Assembly (NCBI GenBank): GCA_963580455.1
Contig: OY756961.1
Location: 11,513,001-11,577,000, forward strand
Direction of reading: 5' to 3'
Source of the DNA: Euonymus europaeus
Lineage: Eukaryota > Streptophyta > Magnoliopsida > Celastrales > Celastraceae
DNA: 64,000 nt
The notes below the pieces were generated by a model. That model was not told where the DNA came from. It worked only from the letters and a program-made list of their open reading frames with translations, and did no database searches. Positions 61,573-64,000 of this stretch are shown here, in pieces (the stretch's first letter is position 1; every line of letters begins with the position of its first letter). A program made the position numbers and the translations under genes.

Positions 61573-62690
61573 GTTGCTCGGTGTACACTTTTTATTGTTC
61601 TTCTTATTAAATTTTACGAAAATGAGCTTCCAGGATTATTTCGATGCCAAAACACCAACTTTCTATTATAAATGGACAAAACCGTTAAAAGCTCCTCCAT
61701 AGAGAGAGTTGAGAAACTTCGGACTATCAAAGTTGATCGGTGTACACTTTTTATTGTTCGTCTATGTTAAATTTTACGAAAATGAGCTTCCAGGATTATT
61801 TTGATGAAAAAACACCAACTTTCTATGACAAATGGAGAAAACCGTTAAAAGCTCCTCCATAGAGAGAGTTGAGGAACTTCGGACTATCAAACTTGATCGG
61901 TGTACACTTTTTATTGTTCTTCTATGTTAAATTTTACGAAAATGAGCTTCCAGGATTATTTCGATGCCAAAACACCATCTTTCTATGAAAAATGGACAAA
62001 ACCGTTAAAAGCTCCCCCATAGAGAGATTTGAGCAACCTCGGAGTTTCAAAGTTGATCGGTGTACACTTTTTATTCTTCTTCTATGTTAAATTTTACGAA
62101 AATGAGCTTCCAGGATTATTTTGGTGCCAATACACCAAATTTCTATGACAAATGGACAAAATCGTTAAGAGCTCCTCCATAGAGAGTGTTGAGCAACTTC
62201 AGACAATCAAAGTCGCTCGGTGTATACTTTTTATTGTTCTTCTATGTTAAATTTTACGAAAATGAGCTTCCAGGATTATTCCGATCCCAAGAAACCAACT
62301 TTCTATGACAAATGGACAAAACCGTTAAATGCTCCTCTATAGAGAGATTTGAGCAACTTCGGACTATCAAAGTTGCTCAGTGCACACTTTTTAATGTTCT
62401 TCTATGTCAAATTTTATGAGTATATGCTTCCAAGATTATTTCGATGGCAAAAGACCAACTTTTTATGACAAATGGACAAAATCGTTAAAAGCTCCTCCAT
62501 AGAGAGATTTGAGCAACTTCAGACAATCAAAGTTGCTCGGTGTACACTTTTTATTGTTCTTCTTATTAAATTTTACGAAAATGAGCTTCCAGGATTATTT
62601 CGATGCCAAAACACCAACTTTTTATGACAAATGGACAAGATCGTTAAAAGCTCCTCCATAGAGAGAGTTGAGCAACTTCGGACTATCAAA
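61573..62690 (+). repeat. Diverged island of monomers
   Basis: Seven monomers carry unusually many private changes: tattataaatgg (61,665), ttttgatgaaaaaac (61,799), gctcccccatag with aacctcggagtttc (about 62,013-62,046), ttttggtgccaatac (62,119), gttaagagc, ggtgtatac, ttccgatcccaagaaacc (62,279) and gttaaatgc. It holds two tatgctt forms of the gagtata monomer nearby (61,459 and 62,418) and two 159 bp units (61,573 and 62,532). No copy of this block was seen elsewhere in the window. Confidence 0.72.
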
Positions 62691-64000
62691 GTTGATCGGT
62701 GTACACTTTTTATTGTTCTTCTATGTTAAATTTTACGAAAATGAGCTTCCAGGATTATTTCGATGCCAAAACACCAACTTTCTATGACAAATGGACAAAA
62801 CCGTTAAAAGCTCCTCCATAGAGAGATTTGAGCAACTTCGGACTATCAAAGTTGATCGGTGTACACTTTTTATTCTTCTTCTATGTTAAATTTTACGAAA
62901 ATGAGCTTCCAGGATTATTTCGATGCCAAAACACCAACTTTCTATGACAAATGCACAAAACCGTTAAAAGCTCCTCCATAGATAGAGTTGGGGAACTTCG
63001 GACTATCAAAGTTGATCGGTGTACACTTTTTATTGTTCTTCTATGTTAAATTTTACGAAAATGAGCTTCCAGGATTATTTCGATGCCAAAACACCAACTT
63101 TCTATGACAAATGGACAAAACCGTTAAAAGCTCCTCCATAGAGAGATTTGAGCAACTTCGGACTATCAAAGTTGATCGGTGTACACTTTTTATTCTTCTT
63201 CTATGTTAAATTTTACGAAAATGAACTTCCAGGATTATTTCGATGCCAAAACACCAAATTTCTATGACAAATGGACAAAACCGTTAAAAGCTCCTCGATA
63301 GAGAGTGTTGAGCAACTTCAGACAATCAAAGTCGCTCGGTGTACACTTTTTATTGTTCTTCTATGTTAAATTTTACGAAAATGTGCTTCCAGGATTATTT
63401 CGATGCCAAAACACCTACTTTCTATGGCAAATGGACAAAATCGTTAAAAGCTCCTCCATAGAGAGTGTTGAGCAACTTCGGACAATCAAAGTTGCTCGGT
63501 GTACACCTTTTTATTGTTCTTCTATGTTAAATGTTACGAAAATGAGCTTCCAGGATTATTTCGATGCCAAAAGACCAACTTTCTATGACAAATGGACAAA
63601 ACCATTAGAAGCACCTCCATAGAGAGAGTTGAGCAACTTCGGACTATCAAAGTTGCTCGGTGTACACTTTTTATTCTTCTTCTATGTTAAATTTTACGAA
63701 AATGTGCTTCCAGGATTATTTCGATGCCAAAACACCAACTTTCTATGACAAATGGACAAAACCATTAGAAGCACCTCCATAGAGAGAGTTGAGCAACTTC
63801 GGACTATCAAAGTTGCTCGGTGTACACTTTTTATTCTTCTTCTATGTTAAATTTTACGAAAATGTGCTTCCAGGATTATTTCGATGCCAAAACACCAACT
63901 TTCTATGACAAATAGATAAAACCGTTAAAAGCTCCTCCATAGAGAGATTTGAGCAACTTCGGACTATCAAAGTTGATCGGTGTACACTTTTTATTGTTCT
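62691..64000 (+). repeat. Right-end S-type monomers
   Basis: Eight monomers and a 29 bp remainder lie here. They include consensus-like ttcttcttc monomers, a gatagagttggggaac variant near 62,981, the tcgctcgg / cctactttc / 161 bp (63,491) / gttagaagc series, and a direct monomer duplication at 63,601-63,914. The array continues past the window edge. Confidence 0.8.
63601..63914 (+). repeat. Near-identical monomer duplication near window end
   Basis: Bases 63,601-63,754 recur at 63,761-63,914, including aaccattagaagc, ttcttcttc and aaatgtgcttcc. They part at aatggacaaa against aatagataaa. Normally aaccattagaagc follows the 161 bp monomer; here it also follows a gtgcttcc monomer, so the second copy is out of its usual order. 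Confidence 0.85.

Larger units (their letters stand above)
28440..62500 (+). repeat. Diverged gagtata variant monomer class, 27 copies
   Basis: A distinct monomer has about ten linked changes: gctcagtgcacac, taatgttcttttatgtcaa, atgagtataagcttccaa and gatggcaaaagacc. The next monomer usually has aaaatcgtt. gagtata starts at 28,505, 28,984, 30,103, 31,382, 32,180, 33,459, 35,216, 36,495, 37,934, 39,854, 41,293, 43,213, 45,772, 46,571, 47,690, 49,931, 51,052, 52,013, 52,812, 53,934, 55,055, 56,176, 57,137, 58,256, 59,217, 61,459 and 62,418. Most copies create a HindIII site (aagctt); those at 43,213, 61,459 and 62,418 read tatgctt and do not. None is seen before 28.4 kb. Coordinates give the range over which the scattered copies occur. 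Confidence 0.92.
1921..62690 (+). repeat. 159 bp cttcttatta monomer class
   Basis: These are monomers in which cttctatgttaaat has become cttcttattaaat, a net loss of one base. In the left domain many follow ctcggtttac (1921, 4799, 5918, 8797, 9916, 12,955, 14,074, 19,988, 21,107). In the right domain they follow normal ctcggtgtac and usually come directly after a gagtata monomer (30,217, 32,294, 33,573, 35,330, 36,609, 39,968, 61,573, 62,532). Others are at 24,304, 26,700, 28,619, 43,327, 46,046, 46,845, 52,287 and 57,411. The shared deletion suggests one ancestral event carried into both domains. Confidence 0.87.
29258..63651 (+). repeat. 161 bp monomer class, 13 copies
   Basis: Monomers with one extra base (cactttttatt becomes caccttttta) start at 29,258, 47,964, 50,205, 51,326, 53,086, 53,247, 54,368, 55,329, 56,450, 58,530, 59,491, 60,612 and 63,491. 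They share aaatgttacg and are mostly followed by gttagaagc. The insertion joins two reading frames and explains why 104-105 codon frames recur only here. All copies lie right of 29 kb. Confidence 0.9.
1..64000 (+). repeat. Satellite DNA array, 160 bp monomer, 400 complete copies
   Basis: The whole window is a head-to-tail array of one 160 bp monomer. Taking position 1 of the unit as the anchor gttg(a/c)tcggtgtacac, the anchor recurs every 160 bp with small slips. It is last seen at 63,972, giving 400 full units and a 29 bp remainder. Of these, 348 are 160 bp, 36 are 159, 13 are 161 and 3 are 158. A hand consensus has 57 G/C in 160 (about 36%). No monomer is inverted, and I found no unique insert, transposon or microsatellite interruption. 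The length lies in the range of nucleosome-scale satellites of plants and animals, which are often centromeric; that role is inferred, not shown. The array runs off both ends of the window. I do not recognise the family by name. Confidence 0.99.

Noticed and set aside
298..63622. About thirty plus-strand open frames of 63-105 codons with repeated hydrophobic FLLFFYVKFYENELPGLF-like products
   Set aside because: They are the satellite read in frame. They recur exactly with monomer type and never pass two monomers. Most begin at GTG or TTG rather than ATG (for example gtgtacac at 6405 and ttgagc at 298). They have no codon-position signal that I can see and no neighbouring gene features. I do not annotate any of them as a gene.
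1..64000. CRISPR-like array (regular direct repeats)
   Set aside because: There are no short repeats separated by unique spacers; the whole 160 bp period is repeated, and no cas genes are present.
1..64000. CENP-B box in the monomer
   Set aside because: The best partial match is cttcggactatcaaag, which fits the TTCG and central A of the NTTCGNNNNANNCGGGN consensus but lacks the CGGG end. The tttcgatgcc site fits even less. I do not call a CENP-B box.
1..64000. Transposon, LTR or insertion-sequence remnants
   Set aside because: The phase count accounts for every base as monomer with slips of at most 2 bp, so no foreign insert of any size is present.
1..64000. Telomere repeats or rDNA spacer repeats
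   Set aside because: No TTAGGG/TTTAGGG-type runs and no rRNA sequence occur; the repeated unit bears no rDNA promoter or terminator that I can recognise.
1..64000. Naming the species or a known satellite family
   Set aside because: The monomer does not match a satellite that I can recall with confidence; a database search would be needed, so only eukaryotic origin is stated.

Overview
The whole 64 kb window is one uninterrupted tandem satellite DNA array. I see no supportable protein-coding gene, RNA gene, transposon, CRISPR array or unique sequence. The basic unit is an AT-rich monomer of 160 bp (about 36% GC, counted by hand on a consensus). All monomers lie head-to-tail in the same orientation. 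Following the anchor gttg(a/c)tcgg from base 1 to base 63,972 gives exactly 400 complete monomers plus the first 29 bp of a 401st. From this phase count, 348 monomers are 160 bp, 36 are 159 bp, 13 are 161 bp and 3 are 158 bp; compensating indels inside one monomer would be missed.

The sequence points to a eukaryotic nuclear genome. The evidence is the nucleosome-scale unit length, the multi-level higher-order repeat (HOR) structure, and tens of kilobases without genes. A centromeric or other constitutive-heterochromatin array is the most likely setting. Plants and arthropods commonly carry satellites of about this length, but I do not recognise the monomer and will not name a species.

Layout. 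(1) 1-26.9 kb, the left domain: a long HOR family with landmark-to-landmark copies of 18, 25, 26 and 44 monomers (2878, 3998, 4158 and 7033 bp). Each copy carries a nested 7-monomer (1119 bp) duplication. The family is followed by a 13-monomer and a 15-monomer unit (2077 and 2396 bp). (2) About 26.9-29.4 kb: a heterogeneous transition zone without an obvious HOR, where left-type variants stop and right-type variants first appear. (3) 29.4-43 kb: HORs of 2077 and 3036 bp, then two 3359 bp (21-monomer) copies. (4) 43.4-47.2 kb: short HORs, 2 x 1120 bp (7-mer) and 2 x 799 bp (5-mer). (5) 47.5-about 59.7 kb: a family with units of 14, 18, 14 and 20 monomers, marked by 161 bp monomers. (6) About 59.7-64 kb: a more mixed and diverged end with recent single-monomer duplications.

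Nothing here works as a gene set. The open reading frames of up to 105 codons are by-products of the repeat: they recur exactly where a monomer type recurs, mostly need GTG or TTG as a start, and never extend past two monomers. The interest lies in the array's architecture and history: nested HORs, domain-specific variant monomers, chimeric monomers at unequal-crossover junctions, and A/T tracts spaced at multiples of about 10 bp.
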